NCBI GenBank assembly: GCA_039944535.1
Contig: JBDUYP010000009.1
Span: forward strand, 186,001-250,000
Length of the DNA stretch: 64,000 nt
Origin: JAMZMI01 sp039944535
GTDB taxonomy: Bacteria; Bacteroidota; Bacteroidia; Cytophagales; Cyclobacteriaceae
Reading direction: 5' to 3'
The notes beneath the pieces were generated by a model. It made no database searches and was not told where the DNA came from. It was given only the letters and a program-made list of their open reading frames with translations. Numbering within the stretch: the stretch's first letter is position 1; each line of letters opens with the position of its first letter. Shown here in pieces: positions 33,627-42,315 of this stretch. Made by a program: the position numbers and the translations under genes.

Positions 33627-33681
33627 TTTCACTTTCTCTTCAAAAGATGAACCTTCTTTGAAAATTACGTTTAGTAAATTC

Positions 33682-34848
33682 ATGAGAAGGTTTTTTTATG
33701 TCCTCAGCTTTTTTCTTTGCTTTGTCACATTTGGTCAGGGTAAATATCAGCTATCGGAAGACCATTATGAAAAGGCACTAAATCTTTACAGATCCAAGTC
33801 GTACGGGCTCGCTAGAGAGGAGATAGATCAATCGATTCGCTACGTCAGAAACGCTAAGGCTTACTATCTGAGTGGTTTGATCTATGAAGGACAGGGAAAG
33901 GAGCTCAGAGCGGTTGCTGACTATGAAGCTACGATAAAATATGACGAAAACTTTTCGGAGGCATATTTCCAAAAAGGGATCATATACCTCAAATATCACG
34001 ATCCGCAGCAGGCGATCAGAGACTTTACGTTTTTATTGAATAATACAGGGAGTGAGACCCGAAGTGTCTATTTTGAGATAGACCCCATAGGCAACAAGCA
34101 AAATGCTGTGATGTCTTTACAGAACCTGGAGGCCAAAATTCATCATTATCGTGGACAGGCATATCAAAAGAATGGTGAGTATGACAAAGCGATGTTAGAT
34201 TTTGAAAAGGCGATTGAACTGGATGCAAATCCTGATTATTTGGTAAGCAAAGGCTTATTGGCTTTTAGTAGGGGAGATGAAATCGCAGCGATACATGCTT
34301 ATAAAAAAGCCATTCAATTACATCCGGATCATCAGTTGGCCTGGTACAATTTGGTTTTGATTGACCCAACTGCTGAAATACCAGAAGGTCTTGTTGGAAA
34401 AGGAGGCTTTGGCCCAACACTGAGTCTATTGGCGGCACGAGCGCTTGCGAAGAAGGATTATGATCTGGCTTTGGAGTTTTACAATAAGGCAATCGCTGAA
34501 AGCCCAAATGGCTTATCGTTGATCAACAGGGGGAGGGTTTTGACCAAGCTTGGTAAGTTAGTAGAAGCCCGATCGGATTTTGAAAAGGCCAGATATGTGG
34601 ATCCGTCCCGTTTTGAAGCTTTCTACCTCATAGGCAATACATTCTTTTTTCAGGAGGACTTTGAGGAAGCACTGGCTTACTACAATCAGTATCTGTCTAT
34701 TGACCCTGAGCATGCCATGACCTGGTACAATGGAGCCATGGCTTATCTGGAATTGGATATGGGCGAAGAGGCTTGCAATTATTTGAGCAAGGCGCAATTT
34801 CTGGGAATGAACGAGGCTACTATACTGCAACAGAAATATTGTCAATAG
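33682..34848 (+). CDS. Exported TPR-repeat protein
   Basis: A 388-residue protein with a signal peptide (MRRFFYVLSFFLCFVTFGQG) and then tetratricopeptide repeats along its full length. Examples are AVADYEATIKYDENFSEAYFQKG, AMLDFEKAIELDANPDYLVSKG and ALAYYNQYLSIDPEHAMTWYNG; each is described here by its ends, about 34 residues apart. TPR arrays act as protein-binding scaffolds; no partner is evident. The ATG at 33682 is chosen because the longer frame from 33568 overlaps the upstream gene and lacks a signal peptide. Confidence 0.88.
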   Translation: MRRFFYVLSFFLCFVTFGQGKYQLSEDHYEKALNLYRSKSYGLAREEIDQSIRYVRNAKAYYLSGLIYEGQGKELRAVADYEATIKYDENFSEAYFQKGIIYLKYHDPQQAIRDFTFLLNNTGSETRSVYFEIDPIGNKQNAVMSLQNLEAKIHHYRGQAYQKNGEYDKAMLDFEKAIELDANPDYLVSKGLLAFSRGDEIAAIHAYKKAIQLHPDHQLAWYNLVLIDPTAEIPEGLVGKGGFGPTLSLLAARALAKKDYDLALEFYNKAIAESPNGLSLINRGRVLTKLGKLVEARSDFEKARYVDPSRFEAFYLIGNTFFFQEDFEEALAYYNQYLSIDPEHAMTWYNGAMAYLELDMGEEACNYLSKAQFLGMNEATILQQKYCQ

Positions 34849-35094
34849 TTATTCCTTATTGAAGGCCATCTTGATGAGCGCATAGCCAGCGATCCCAACC
34901 CAAACCACATTGATAAGAGACGAAGGGTAAGCGCCATAATAAATCGTGTTGATGATGAGCAATATGGCTCCAGACAGGTTGAGAATTTGGAACAGTACAG
35001 AGCTGGATTGGACGCGATTGGAGCTGATAAGGAAGTACGCTACTATCACTTCTATGGAACCGATCCATCCGAGAATATCTATTAACAATTTCAC
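34849..35094 (-). CDS. Small CBU_0592-like membrane protein
   Basis: An 81-residue membrane protein with three hydrophobic helices (about residues 3-23, 33-52 and 55-76). It resembles the small CBU_0592-type family (opening LGWIGSIEVIVAYFL, SGAILLIINTIYYGAYPS). No function is known. It starts at a GTG immediately after the stop of the DinB gene, with no bases between, and its stop abuts the convergent TPR gene. It is thus the end of a short minus-strand unit with the DinB gene and perhaps the NTF2-like gene. Confidence 0.8.
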   Translation of the reverse strand: MKLLIDILGWIGSIEVIVAYFLISSNRVQSSSVLFQILNLSGAILLIINTIYYGAYPSSLINVVWVGIAGYALIKMAFNKE

Positions 35095-35622
35095 CTAATA
35101 GCTCCCTTTTGCTGCCTTGGCCTGCTTCACATGAGCCAGATGATGCCGGCAATGCCACGAGTATAGTGCCACGGTTTGACACAGGTTGAAAACACGACCG
35201 TGCTCGGGATGAACGTATTCTTTCTTAAGGTCTTCTTCGGTTAGACTTTCAAGCAGGACCACCCATCTTTTATGCAATACATCCAACAGGTCAAGCGACC
35301 ATTGAATAGGAGCAGTCATATCCGGTAGCTGTGCCCATAGAGCCTCTGCGTACGGTTTGATAGTCGGCTTATCTTCGGTGAGGGTCAGCTTAAATCTCAT
35401 CTGACTATTTATGTGGCTGTCGGCACAATGGTGAACCACTTGCCTGATGCACCAGCCTTCAGGCCTGTATTTCCATTCGAGCTGGTCCAGGGTGAGTGAC
35501 TCCACCTCATACCTCAGCAAGTCAGGAAAATTTTCAATGTCTTTGATCCAGTTTTTTACATCTGGAAGATGAATGCTGCTTGGTAAATCAAGTTTTCCTA
35601 TTGGGTATTTTAGTGCTTCCAT
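35095..35622 (-). CDS. DinB/YfiT-type bacillithiol transferase-like protein
   Basis: A 175-residue four-helix DinB-fold protein of the YfiT (BstA) type, which link bacillithiol to electrophiles using a bound metal. The expected metal-ligand histidines are visible: VVHHCADSHINS near residues 62-73, with the first histidine pair, and YSWHCRHHLAHV near 153-164. The opening PIGKLDLPSSI is also typical. Together with the bacilliredoxin in the SUF operon it suggests that bacillithiol is the low-molecular thiol here. It is followed without a gap by a small membrane protein gene. Confidence 0.9.
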   Translation of the reverse strand: MEALKYPIGKLDLPSSIHLPDVKNWIKDIENFPDLLRYEVESLTLDQLEWKYRPEGWCIRQVVHHCADSHINSQMRFKLTLTEDKPTIKPYAEALWAQLPDMTAPIQWSLDLLDVLHKRWVVLLESLTEEDLKKEYVHPEHGRVFNLCQTVALYSWHCRHHLAHVKQAKAAKGSY

Positions 35623-35635
35623 AGAAAATTACGGA

Positions 35636-36112
35636 TTAGTCGTTTCGCTTTGCCATGAAGCTATCCAGTGCTGCTCTGCTTTTGGCTTTGACTTTATTCT
35701 TAATCAAAGGGCTCCACCCCAGGAGTTTGCCGGGAAGTCCCAGAGCCATTCCACTCCACCTCCAAAAATCAAATTCGTCATAGTGCTCGGTGATTTTTCC
35801 GTCTTTAAATTTCATCTTGACAGATATGATATTGTGAACCTGACGTTGGGTTTGGCTGAATGTATAGAACGCTTGCCAAGTGCCCTGCGCGACTCTGTCA
35901 TTTTCGGTGGTAAGCTTAAATTCGATTTTCAGATCTTTTCCACCCTTCTCTATCAGCATTCGCCACATGGCTTTTACTTCTTCGGAGTTGAGTTTGCCAA
36001 ATGCCGGGTCTTCGAATGCCGCATCTTCATGATAGAGTGCAGCCATTGCGTCAGCGTCTTTGTTTTGAAAAGCGGTATAAAACTGGGTGATGATAGATTT
36101 TTGATCGGACAT
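35636..36112 (-). CDS. NTF2/SnoaL-like protein
   Basis: A 158-residue cytoplasmic protein with an NTF2-like cone fold: FYTAFQNKDADAMAALYHEDAAFEDPAFG near residues 11-39 is the standard opening, and VKMKFKDGKITEHYDEFDFWRW near 100-121 the usual end of the barrel. Members include small enzymes and binding proteins; no catalytic assignment is possible. It lies 13 bases upstream of the DinB gene on the same strand, with the copA gene ending 24 bases before it. Confidence 0.85.
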   Translation of the reverse strand: MSDQKSIITQFYTAFQNKDADAMAALYHEDAAFEDPAFGKLNSEEVKAMWRMLIEKGGKDLKIEFKLTTENDRVAQGTWQAFYTFSQTQRQVHNIISVKMKFKDGKITEHYDEFDFWRWSGMALGLPGKLLGWSPLIKNKVKAKSRAALDSFMAKRND

Positions 36113-36136
36113 GCTTAAAGATCGAAAAATATAAGA

Positions 36137-38347
36137 TCATTTTGCATATTTCAACCTTAAACTATTTGTTACCACGGAAACCGAGCTCAGAGCCATAGCT
36201 GCTCCGGCTATCATGGGGCTTAGTAAAAAACCATTGATGGGATAGAGTATGCCTGCGGCGATTGGAATACCAATGACATTGTATAAAAATGCCCAAAACA
36301 GGTTTTGTCTGATTGTTTTTATCGTTTTTCCGGATAGGTTGATTGCCTCGCTCACTTTCAATAGGTCTGAAGAAATGATTGTCATATTGGCTACATCCAT
36401 GGCTATGTCAGATCCCTGCCCCATGGCAATACTCACATCTGCCAATGCCAGTGCTTCACTGTCGTTGATGCCATCGCCAATCATCGCTACTTGTTTTCCT
36501 TGCTCTTGAAGTTGCTTTACCACCGCGCCTTTATCTGCGGGTAAGAGTGACGCCCGGTAATGTTCTATGCCGACCTCCTTGCATACAGCCTTAGCGGCTG
36601 CTTCCTGATCTCCGGTTAGCATAATGACTTCCATTCCAGCTGACTTGAGTTTAGAGATGGCTGTTTTGCTCGATTGCTTCACCGGATCTTTGATGCCGAG
36701 CATGGCAATGATTTCTTTTCTGTTGAAAAAAAGAATGACCGTCATTGCGTCATTTTCCCATGCGGATAAGTGTGATTGTTGTTCTTCTGAAATGGATAGC
36801 TTCATGTCTCTCAAAAGTTTGGCGTTACCAACGAAGTAGTTTTTGCCACCGACTGTAGCCATGAGACCCTTACCTGGAAGGTTCGTGAAGGATTGCACTT
36901 TAGGCAAGTCCTCACTTTTTACATTTAAATGACTGGTTATAGCCTGTGCCAAAGGGTGTTCGCTTTGTTGTTCGATTGCTGCCAGGGTGCTTTTCCACTC
37001 GTCGTGAAACCAAAACGACTGGTGTACGGCAGGTTTGCCTTCAGTGATGGTTCCGGTTTTATCCAAAATGATTGTGTCAACCTTATGAGCTCGCTCCAGG
37101 CTCTCAGCATTTTTGATTAAAATTCCTGCCTCACTTCCTCTCCCAATGCCGACCATGATGGCGGTAGGGGTAGCCAGCCCCAGAGCACATGGACAAGCTA
37201 TGACCAAAACGGAGACCATGGAAATAAGTCCATGAATTATAGATTCTTCTCCTCCGAGCAATAGCCATAAAAACAGACTTATCAATGCAATGGAAATCAC
37301 TACCGGAACGAAAATGCTGGCAACTTTGTCAACCAGGCGCTGAATTTGAGCTTTACTTCCTTGTGCTTCTTCTACAGTTTTGATCAGCTGATTTAGAAAC
37401 GTTTCTTCCCCCACTTTTTGAGCAATCATGACCAGGCTGCCCTGTTGGTTGACAGTGCCAGAGGTGATGCGATCGCCTTCATTTTTTTCAACCGGAACCG
37501 GCTCGCCGGATAGCATGCTTTCATCTACATAAGAATGACCTTCGGTGACTTTGCCATCCACCGGAATTTTCTGCCCTGGCTTGAGCATGATCTTATCACC
37601 TATTTTGAGTTGACGAATGGGGGTGTCCGTGTAATCACCATTTTCACCAAGCACTGCCACATTTTTGGGCTGTAAGCCAATGAGCTTTTTGATGGAATCG
37701 GCTGTCCGCGATTTGGCTTTTTCTTCCAACCATTTGCCTATCAAAATGAAGAAAATTATCACTGCCGACGCTTCAAAATACACATGTGCCTCAATACCGC
37801 GTGAGATCAGGAAAGAAGGATTTAGAAGGTTGAAAAGGCTAAAGAAATAAGCAATGGAGGTGCTTAATGCTACCAGTGTGTCCATGTTGGCTGTTTTGTT
37901 TTTTAGCTGCTTCCACGCTCCTGTGAAAAACCGCTGACCAAAAACGAAAAGCACGATGGTGGTAAGTACCGCCGAAATTTCTTTAGAGAACGGAAACTGG
38001 GGAATGATCATGGAGAGAGCCATGATCGGGATAGACAAGATTCCCGCCCAGATCATGTCCTGCTTCAGTTTGGATTGGTGCGATTTCCTGGACTCCTCGG
38101 CCTGTTCTGATGCATCGTCATCATCAGCTACTATCAGGTCATAGCCAATAGACTGAACAGCTTTTTTCAATGCCTCCGGTTGCACTTCGGTAGCATCATA
38201 ATCTACCAGCACGGTGTTGTTGGCCAGGTTTACATCCGCTTTGCTGACGCCTTTTTGGCTGTTGAGCATGGATGAAACACTGCCGGAGCAACCAGCGCAG
38301 GTCATGCCTATGACCGGGAATGTGCGTTTGATCTGTGAACTTCTCAT
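36137..38347 (-). CDS. copA: Copper-translocating P-type ATPase
   Basis: A P1B-type ATPase (736 residues) that pumps Cu(I) out of the cytoplasm. Domains in order: an N-terminal heavy-metal-associated domain with GMTCAGCSGSV (about residues 13-23); membrane helices; the actuator loop with SGEP; the CPC ion-binding motif in VIACPCALGLATP near 385; the phosphorylation motif DKTGTITEG near 427; HPLAQAI; and GDGINDSEAL near 624. Length fits a single-HMA CopA. The AraC-type regulator directly upstream has its own HMA-like domain and likely controls it. Confidence 0.95.
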   Translation of the reverse strand: MRSSQIKRTFPVIGMTCAGCSGSVSSMLNSQKGVSKADVNLANNTVLVDYDATEVQPEALKKAVQSIGYDLIVADDDDASEQAEESRKSHQSKLKQDMIWAGILSIPIMALSMIIPQFPFSKEISAVLTTIVLFVFGQRFFTGAWKQLKNKTANMDTLVALSTSIAYFFSLFNLLNPSFLISRGIEAHVYFEASAVIIFFILIGKWLEEKAKSRTADSIKKLIGLQPKNVAVLGENGDYTDTPIRQLKIGDKIMLKPGQKIPVDGKVTEGHSYVDESMLSGEPVPVEKNEGDRITSGTVNQQGSLVMIAQKVGEETFLNQLIKTVEEAQGSKAQIQRLVDKVASIFVPVVISIALISLFLWLLLGGEESIIHGLISMVSVLVIACPCALGLATPTAIMVGIGRGSEAGILIKNAESLERAHKVDTIILDKTGTITEGKPAVHQSFWFHDEWKSTLAAIEQQSEHPLAQAITSHLNVKSEDLPKVQSFTNLPGKGLMATVGGKNYFVGNAKLLRDMKLSISEEQQSHLSAWENDAMTVILFFNRKEIIAMLGIKDPVKQSSKTAISKLKSAGMEVIMLTGDQEAAAKAVCKEVGIEHYRASLLPADKGAVVKQLQEQGKQVAMIGDGINDSEALALADVSIAMGQGSDIAMDVANMTIISSDLLKVSEAINLSGKTIKTIRQNLFWAFLYNVIGIPIAAGILYPINGFLLSPMIAGAAMALSSVSVVTNSLRLKYAK

Positions 38348-38410
38348 GATGCAAATGTCCCATTTTGTTGTGAAGAACTTTTACAGAATCTTCGTAATGA
38401 ATTACATCAT

Positions 38411-38965
38411 TTACACTTTGTCGATAGACTTGCGAGATCCCTGCTTTTTGAAAGCTGTGGGTGTCATTCCAGTTATTTTTTTGAATTGATTGCTCAGATG
38501 AGCCACGCTGCTGTAGTCAAGTTCATAGGAAATTTGAGACAGGCTCAGTTCGTCATAGATCAGCAACTCCTTGGCTTTCTCTATTTTCTGATGGATAATG
38601 TATTGTTCGATTGTAATGCTCTCAATAGACGAAAATAACCTGCTCATATACTTGTAGTCGTGGTGCAGTGATTTGCTTAGATAATCCGACCAACTGGTTT
38701 GTAGAGCGTCACTGGAGTGATGAATTTGTTCTATTATTAAGCGCTTGATGTCAGCTACAATTTTGGAATTGTGGTCATCTATTAGTTCAAAACCAACTTC
38801 GAGCAGCTTTTCAGATAGATGTTTCTTTTGGTCTGAGGTGAGTAGTTTGTCCAGTTGCACTTCACCAAGAGTGATGTTACTCGCGTCAATCTGATTATCT
38901 GTCAGGATTTGTTGTACGGCAGAAATGCACCGTTGGCACACCATATTTTTAATCGTCAATTTCAT
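38411..38965 (-). CDS. AraC-type regulator with N-terminal HMA-like CxxC domain
   Basis: A 184-residue regulator. The first 70 residues resemble a heavy-metal-associated domain: MKLTIKNMVCQRCI carries a CxxC at residues 9-12, and the length and strand pattern fit. The C-terminal 100 residues are an AraC-type double helix-turn-helix (KAKELLIYDELSLSQISYELDY, HLSNQFKKITGMTPTAFKK). It lies 63 bases upstream of copA on the same strand, so it is probably a metal-sensing activator of copA. Which metal binds cannot be told from sequence. Confidence 0.88.
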   Translation of the reverse strand: MKLTIKNMVCQRCISAVQQILTDNQIDASNITLGEVQLDKLLTSDQKKHLSEKLLEVGFELIDDHNSKIVADIKRLIIEQIHHSSDALQTSWSDYLSKSLHHDYKYMSRLFSSIESITIEQYIIHQKIEKAKELLIYDELSLSQISYELDYSSVAHLSNQFKKITGMTPTAFKKQGSRKSIDKV

Positions 38966-38987
38966 CTGTTGGTCAACATGAGTCCCA

Positions 38988-39680
38988 TTAAATAAATTCC
39001 TTTCTCAATATTTCCGCAGCTTTGGCTACTCCTGTGCTTGCGGGTTCTTCAAACAAGTGCAGGTTGTTGGTGCTTCTGATTTCCGGTAGATTGGGATCAA
39101 TGATAAATTTTGGTGTTTCTGGTTTGGTGTAGTTCATAAGTCCAGCAGCGGGGTACACGAGGAGGGAAGTACCTACAACCATGAAAATATCCGCCTGGGC
39201 GGCTTGCTCTACTGCCGGTTCCATCATGGGTACCATCTCTCCAAACCACACAATATGAGGTCTGAGTTGTGAGCCTTTTTCGCATTTATCACCTTCTTTC
39301 AGTTCCCAGCCATCCAGATCATAAATCAGGTTTTCATCAAGTGTACTTCTTACTTTGAACAACTCGCCATGCAAATGAATGATGTTGGTACTTCCGGCTT
39401 GTTCGTGAAGGTTGTCGATATTCTGAGTGACGATTACCACCTCAAAATCCTTTTCCAGATCGGCCAGACCCAGATGCCCGGCATTAGGTTTTGCAGCCAG
39501 GGCTTGTTTTCTTCTTTGATTGTAAAAGTCAAGTACCAAAGCTCTGTTTGCAGCCCATCCCTGAGGTGAGGCCACCTCCATCACATCGTGACCTTCCCAT
39601 AGGCCTCCTGCATCCCGAAAGGTGCTGATGCCACTTTCAGCGCTGATTCCAGCGCCTGTGAGTATGACGATCTTTTTCAT
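38988..39680 (-). CDS. Sir2-family NAD-dependent protein deacylase
   Basis: A sirtuin (230 residues) that removes acyl groups from lysines using NAD+. The NAD-binding GAGISAESGISTFRDAGGLW is near residues 7-26, TQNIDNLHEQAG near 92 and the catalytic histidine in IIHLHGEL near 107. DFYNQRR near residue 52 carries the tyrosine and arginine of class III sirtuins (CobB/SIRT5), which prefer succinyl or malonyl groups. The usual four zinc cysteines are missing: only one cysteine (DKCEKGSQLRP) remains. It precedes the copper genes on the same strand. Confidence 0.93.
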   Translation of the reverse strand: MKKIVILTGAGISAESGISTFRDAGGLWEGHDVMEVASPQGWAANRALVLDFYNQRRKQALAAKPNAGHLGLADLEKDFEVVIVTQNIDNLHEQAGSTNIIHLHGELFKVRSTLDENLIYDLDGWELKEGDKCEKGSQLRPHIVWFGEMVPMMEPAVEQAAQADIFMVVGTSLLVYPAAGLMNYTKPETPKFIIDPNLPEIRSTNNLHLFEEPASTGVAKAAEILRKEFI

Positions 39681-39767
39681 TCTATATAAATGTTGCTTGC
39701 TGTTTAAAGCTAAGAATGAAAACCTGACTAAGGAAATTGTAAAGTGATGATTGACTAAATTGGCAAC

Positions 39768-39992
39768 ATGAAAAAAGTATTAGTAGCCTTAGTCTTTATC
39801 ATGGCACTCAATTTTTCGGCATGGGCCGTGCAATCTGATACCACTATAGTAGCTCAGGCAGGTGAAACCGAACTAGTGGAGGAGGAAGAGCCCCCAACCA
39901 GTTCTAAAGTCATTTTATTTATGATGACTACTGTAGGCGTCATTCTCATCGGTATTGCTGTTCGGAATAGTAAGTTTGGTAAGAAGCGCTAA
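39768..39992 (+). CDS. Small exported protein with C-terminal membrane helix
   Basis: A 74-residue protein with a signal peptide (about residues 1-20, ending FSAWA), a short acidic linker (ETELVEEEEPPTSS) and one C-terminal membrane helix (about 48-66), then a basic tail KFGKKR. The likely topology is N-out/C-in after cleavage. I do not recognise a family. It stands alone between divergently placed neighbours. Confidence 0.75.
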   Translation: MKKVLVALVFIMALNFSAWAVQSDTTIVAQAGETELVEEEEPPTSSKVILFMMTTVGVILIGIAVRNSKFGKKR

Positions 39993-40160
39993 TCATCGGA
40001 CTACAGCAACTTCAATAATTTCCTGAATCTCAATTTGTGCGTGAGTAACATCTATTTCCGGAGATTGATTTTGGTTTTTCATATAATTTGAAAAATTCTC
40101 GATGAGAAAAGCAACCTTGTGTGAGGTGACGACATCTATTAATAAAAAAACGTCACTACC

Positions 40161-41078
40161 ATGCTGAAAGAAATCCTAATCACCATAGCCGCTATCCTTA
40201 TATGCACCTTGGCTCAAGCCCAAACTACATTGGCTGAATATCATTTTGAAACTGAGGATGTGCAAGAAGTAACAGTTCGCGCAATTTTCTGCGATGTGAA
40301 TGTTGTACAGGGAGATAAACTCATTTTTGATGGAATCATTACAGGAAGTGGGGATGAAGGAGATTATCTGATATCATCCATGCAGTCGGGAAAAACTGTC
40401 GTTTTCAAAGTTGAGAAAGACAAGAAAAGCAAATGGGGATGGGACAATATCAAGAAGGCTCAGATTAATTTGACATTGCCTGCCGGAGTTAACCTCACGA
40501 TAGACAATACCTCTGGAGATATTGAAGTAAATAGGCTCGAAGGTGACGCGCACAGCATTGGCACTACTAGTGGAGATATGTATCTGAGAAATATTACCGG
40601 CGACCTCTCTGGTGGTAGTACCTCTGGAGATATTGACATTGATGGGTTGCTAGGAATGATCTCAATAAGATCTACAAGTGGTGATCAGCAATATGAAAAT
40701 GTAGATGGTGATATCTCTGCCAAAGCAACTTCAGGAGATATAGAGCTACAAACGGTTACCGGTCAGGTAGATATGGAGACAACCAGTGGAGGAATTGAGC
40801 TTGATGGAGTCTTTGGGGCTCTCAAGCTGAGAACTACATCCGGTGATATAAACGGAAGTGATGTTCGACTATCGGCAGATTCAAAAGCCAGAACCACTTC
40901 TGGAGAGATTGAACTTGAATTTATCAACGACATCAATGAGATGAGTTTTGATTTGGATGCGTCATCCGGAGATCTCACCGTAGGCCGTCGCAGTGGTAGT
41001 GACCGGCTCGAAATTACCCGTGGCGGAATCCTGTTCGTTGGCCGCTCTACGAGTGGCGATCAGTCTTATACGAATTGA
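40161..41078 (+). CDS. DUF4097-type protein with TSGD repeats
   Basis: A 305-residue exported protein with a signal peptide (about 1-20, ending LAQA). From about residue 115 onward it repeats a short unit of about 20 residues centred on TSGD (or SSGD, TSGE, TSGG), close to ten times, in the DUF4097 pattern that folds as a right-handed beta-helix-like stack. Examples are NTSGDIEV, TTSGDMYL, STSGDIDI and TTSGEIEL. The role is unknown; DUF4097 proteins often sit near envelope stress genes. A lipocalin-like lipoprotein gene follows 107 bases later. Confidence 0.9.
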   Translation: MLKEILITIAAILICTLAQAQTTLAEYHFETEDVQEVTVRAIFCDVNVVQGDKLIFDGIITGSGDEGDYLISSMQSGKTVVFKVEKDKKSKWGWDNIKKAQINLTLPAGVNLTIDNTSGDIEVNRLEGDAHSIGTTSGDMYLRNITGDLSGGSTSGDIDIDGLLGMISIRSTSGDQQYENVDGDISAKATSGDIELQTVTGQVDMETTSGGIELDGVFGALKLRTTSGDINGSDVRLSADSKARTTSGEIELEFINDINEMSFDLDASSGDLTVGRRSGSDRLEITRGGILFVGRSTSGDQSYTN

Positions 41079-41185
41079 TTTATCAAACGAAAACTAAGTG
41101 TTTTCATTTTTCTGCAATATGTGAGCTGCATTCCAACTCTTTCGAGTCATTGGGGTTCATAGGTGGTAGAAATAAAAGACACTTT

Positions 41186-41602
41186 ATGAGCTTTATAAAG
41201 AAATACTTCATTCCCACAATTTTGAGTTTGTTATTGATTGGCCTCTTTAGCTGCGAAGAAGATACTGAAGAGAAAACAGACGATACCGAGATCGTGGGTA
41301 ACTGGAACTTAATTCAGGCCTATACCGATCCAGGAGATGGTTCGGGTGCTTTTAAGGCTGTTGATAGTAGCAAGAAGCTTGTGATTCTTTCAGACGGGAC
41401 TTTCACTTCAAACTATTCGATGTGCGTGATGAATGCGGAAACGGATGAAACCGGAAGCGGAACTTACAACCAAACAGATAGTCTCATGTACCCGGTTGGA
41501 TGTGATTATAAACTCTGGTTTTATATGACACAATCTGGCCACCTGGAGGTGCATTACCCTTGTATTGAGGGATGTGGTGAGAGATATGAAAAAGTTGAGT
41601 AG
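41186..41602 (+). CDS. Lipocalin-like lipoprotein
   Basis: A 138-residue lipoprotein: from the ATG at 41186 the signal IPTILSLLLIGLFSC ends in a modified cysteine at about residue 23. The mature part resembles lipocalin-like domains common in Bacteroidota (VGNWNLIQAY near residue 37, LVILSDGTFTSNYS near 66, GSGTYNQTDSLMYP near 91). A pair of cysteines near the end (YPCIEGCGE) could form a disulfide. The in-frame extension upstream from 41075 lacks a signal peptide. It converges on the S4 protein gene with six bases between stops. Confidence 0.82.
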   Translation: MSFIKKYFIPTILSLLLIGLFSCEEDTEEKTDDTEIVGNWNLIQAYTDPGDGSGAFKAVDSSKKLVILSDGTFTSNYSMCVMNAETDETGSGTYNQTDSLMYPVGCDYKLWFYMTQSGHLEVHYPCIEGCGERYEKVE

Positions 41603-41608
41603 GGTCGT

Positions 41609-41821
41609 TTAGGCAATGGTAATACGCTCTTCTCCGAAAGTGATCACATCACCGGATCTCAGTTTTTTCCTTCGTCTGGTTTCTTTTTGATCATTGACCA
41701 ACACCTCGCCATCGTCAATTCTTAGTTTGGCCTCCCCTCCAGTAGCCGCCCAGCCGAGCATCTTGAGCAAGTTGTTGAGTTCGATGTATTCCTCACCGGC
41801 ACGAAGATTAAATTTATCCAT
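41609..41821 (-). CDS. S4-domain RNA-binding protein (YbcJ-like)
   Basis: A 70-residue protein that is a single S4 RNA-binding domain. YIELNNLLKMLGWAATGGEAKLRI and GEVLVNDQKETRRRKKLRSGD fit the YbcJ-like family of small S4 proteins, which bind structured RNA. The length is the usual one. It overlaps the DUF1456 gene by eight bases and is its co-transcribed partner. Confidence 0.92.
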   Translation of the reverse strand: MDKFNLRAGEEYIELNNLLKMLGWAATGGEAKLRIDDGEVLVNDQKETRRRKKLRSGDVITFGEERITIA

Positions 41822-42290
41822 TGTCAGGTTCTTGTTTGCGGTGTTTCATCTGCAGCCCTAGTAGAAAATTCCTCAGGAACTGATCTTTACATACTCTGTA
41901 CTGACTTTGAGTTGGTTTTCTGAAAATAGCACTTAGCTCGTGCTTCCCAACATCAAATTTTGCAAGTGCATAAATATCCAGAATGTCAGTGTCTTTGAGG
42001 TTTAAGGCAATCTTCAGCTTTCTGAAAATCGTATTGTTGTTCAGGCTCTTTTCTGGTTTTGGCTGTTCTCCTTCTCGCTTTCCCCTGTATTTGTTGATCA
42101 TGCCATTGAGGAAAACAGCCAATTCACGATCATAAAGCGGCTTTTGAGCAGGATCATCATCAGACTTCAGCCAGTCGCTCACTTCCGCTCGGGAAACATC
42201 CACATCAGCCCAGCGAAACATCTTGATCATCTGTTCGTCGCTATAGTCAAAAGCATATCTGATTCGTCTGAGTATGTAGTTGTTATTCAT
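41814..42290 (-). CDS. DUF1456 (YehS-like) family protein
   Basis: A 158-residue protein made of two related helical DUF1456 repeats (about residues 3-70 and 85-150). The first has ILRRIRYAFDYSDEQMIKMF, the second IFRKLKIALNLKDTDILDIY. It belongs to the YehS-like family, whose function is unknown. It ends within the S4 gene (8-base overlap) and starts 25 bases after aguA, probably in one transcript. Confidence 0.92.
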   Translation of the reverse strand: MNNNYILRRIRYAFDYSDEQMIKMFRWADVDVSRAEVSDWLKSDDDPAQKPLYDRELAVFLNGMINKYRGKREGEQPKPEKSLNNNTIFRKLKIALNLKDTDILDIYALAKFDVGKHELSAIFRKPTQSQYRVCKDQFLRNFLLGLQMKHRKQEPDNG

Positions 42291-42315
42291 TGTTGCAAAG
42301 TTAAAGAGAAGAACC

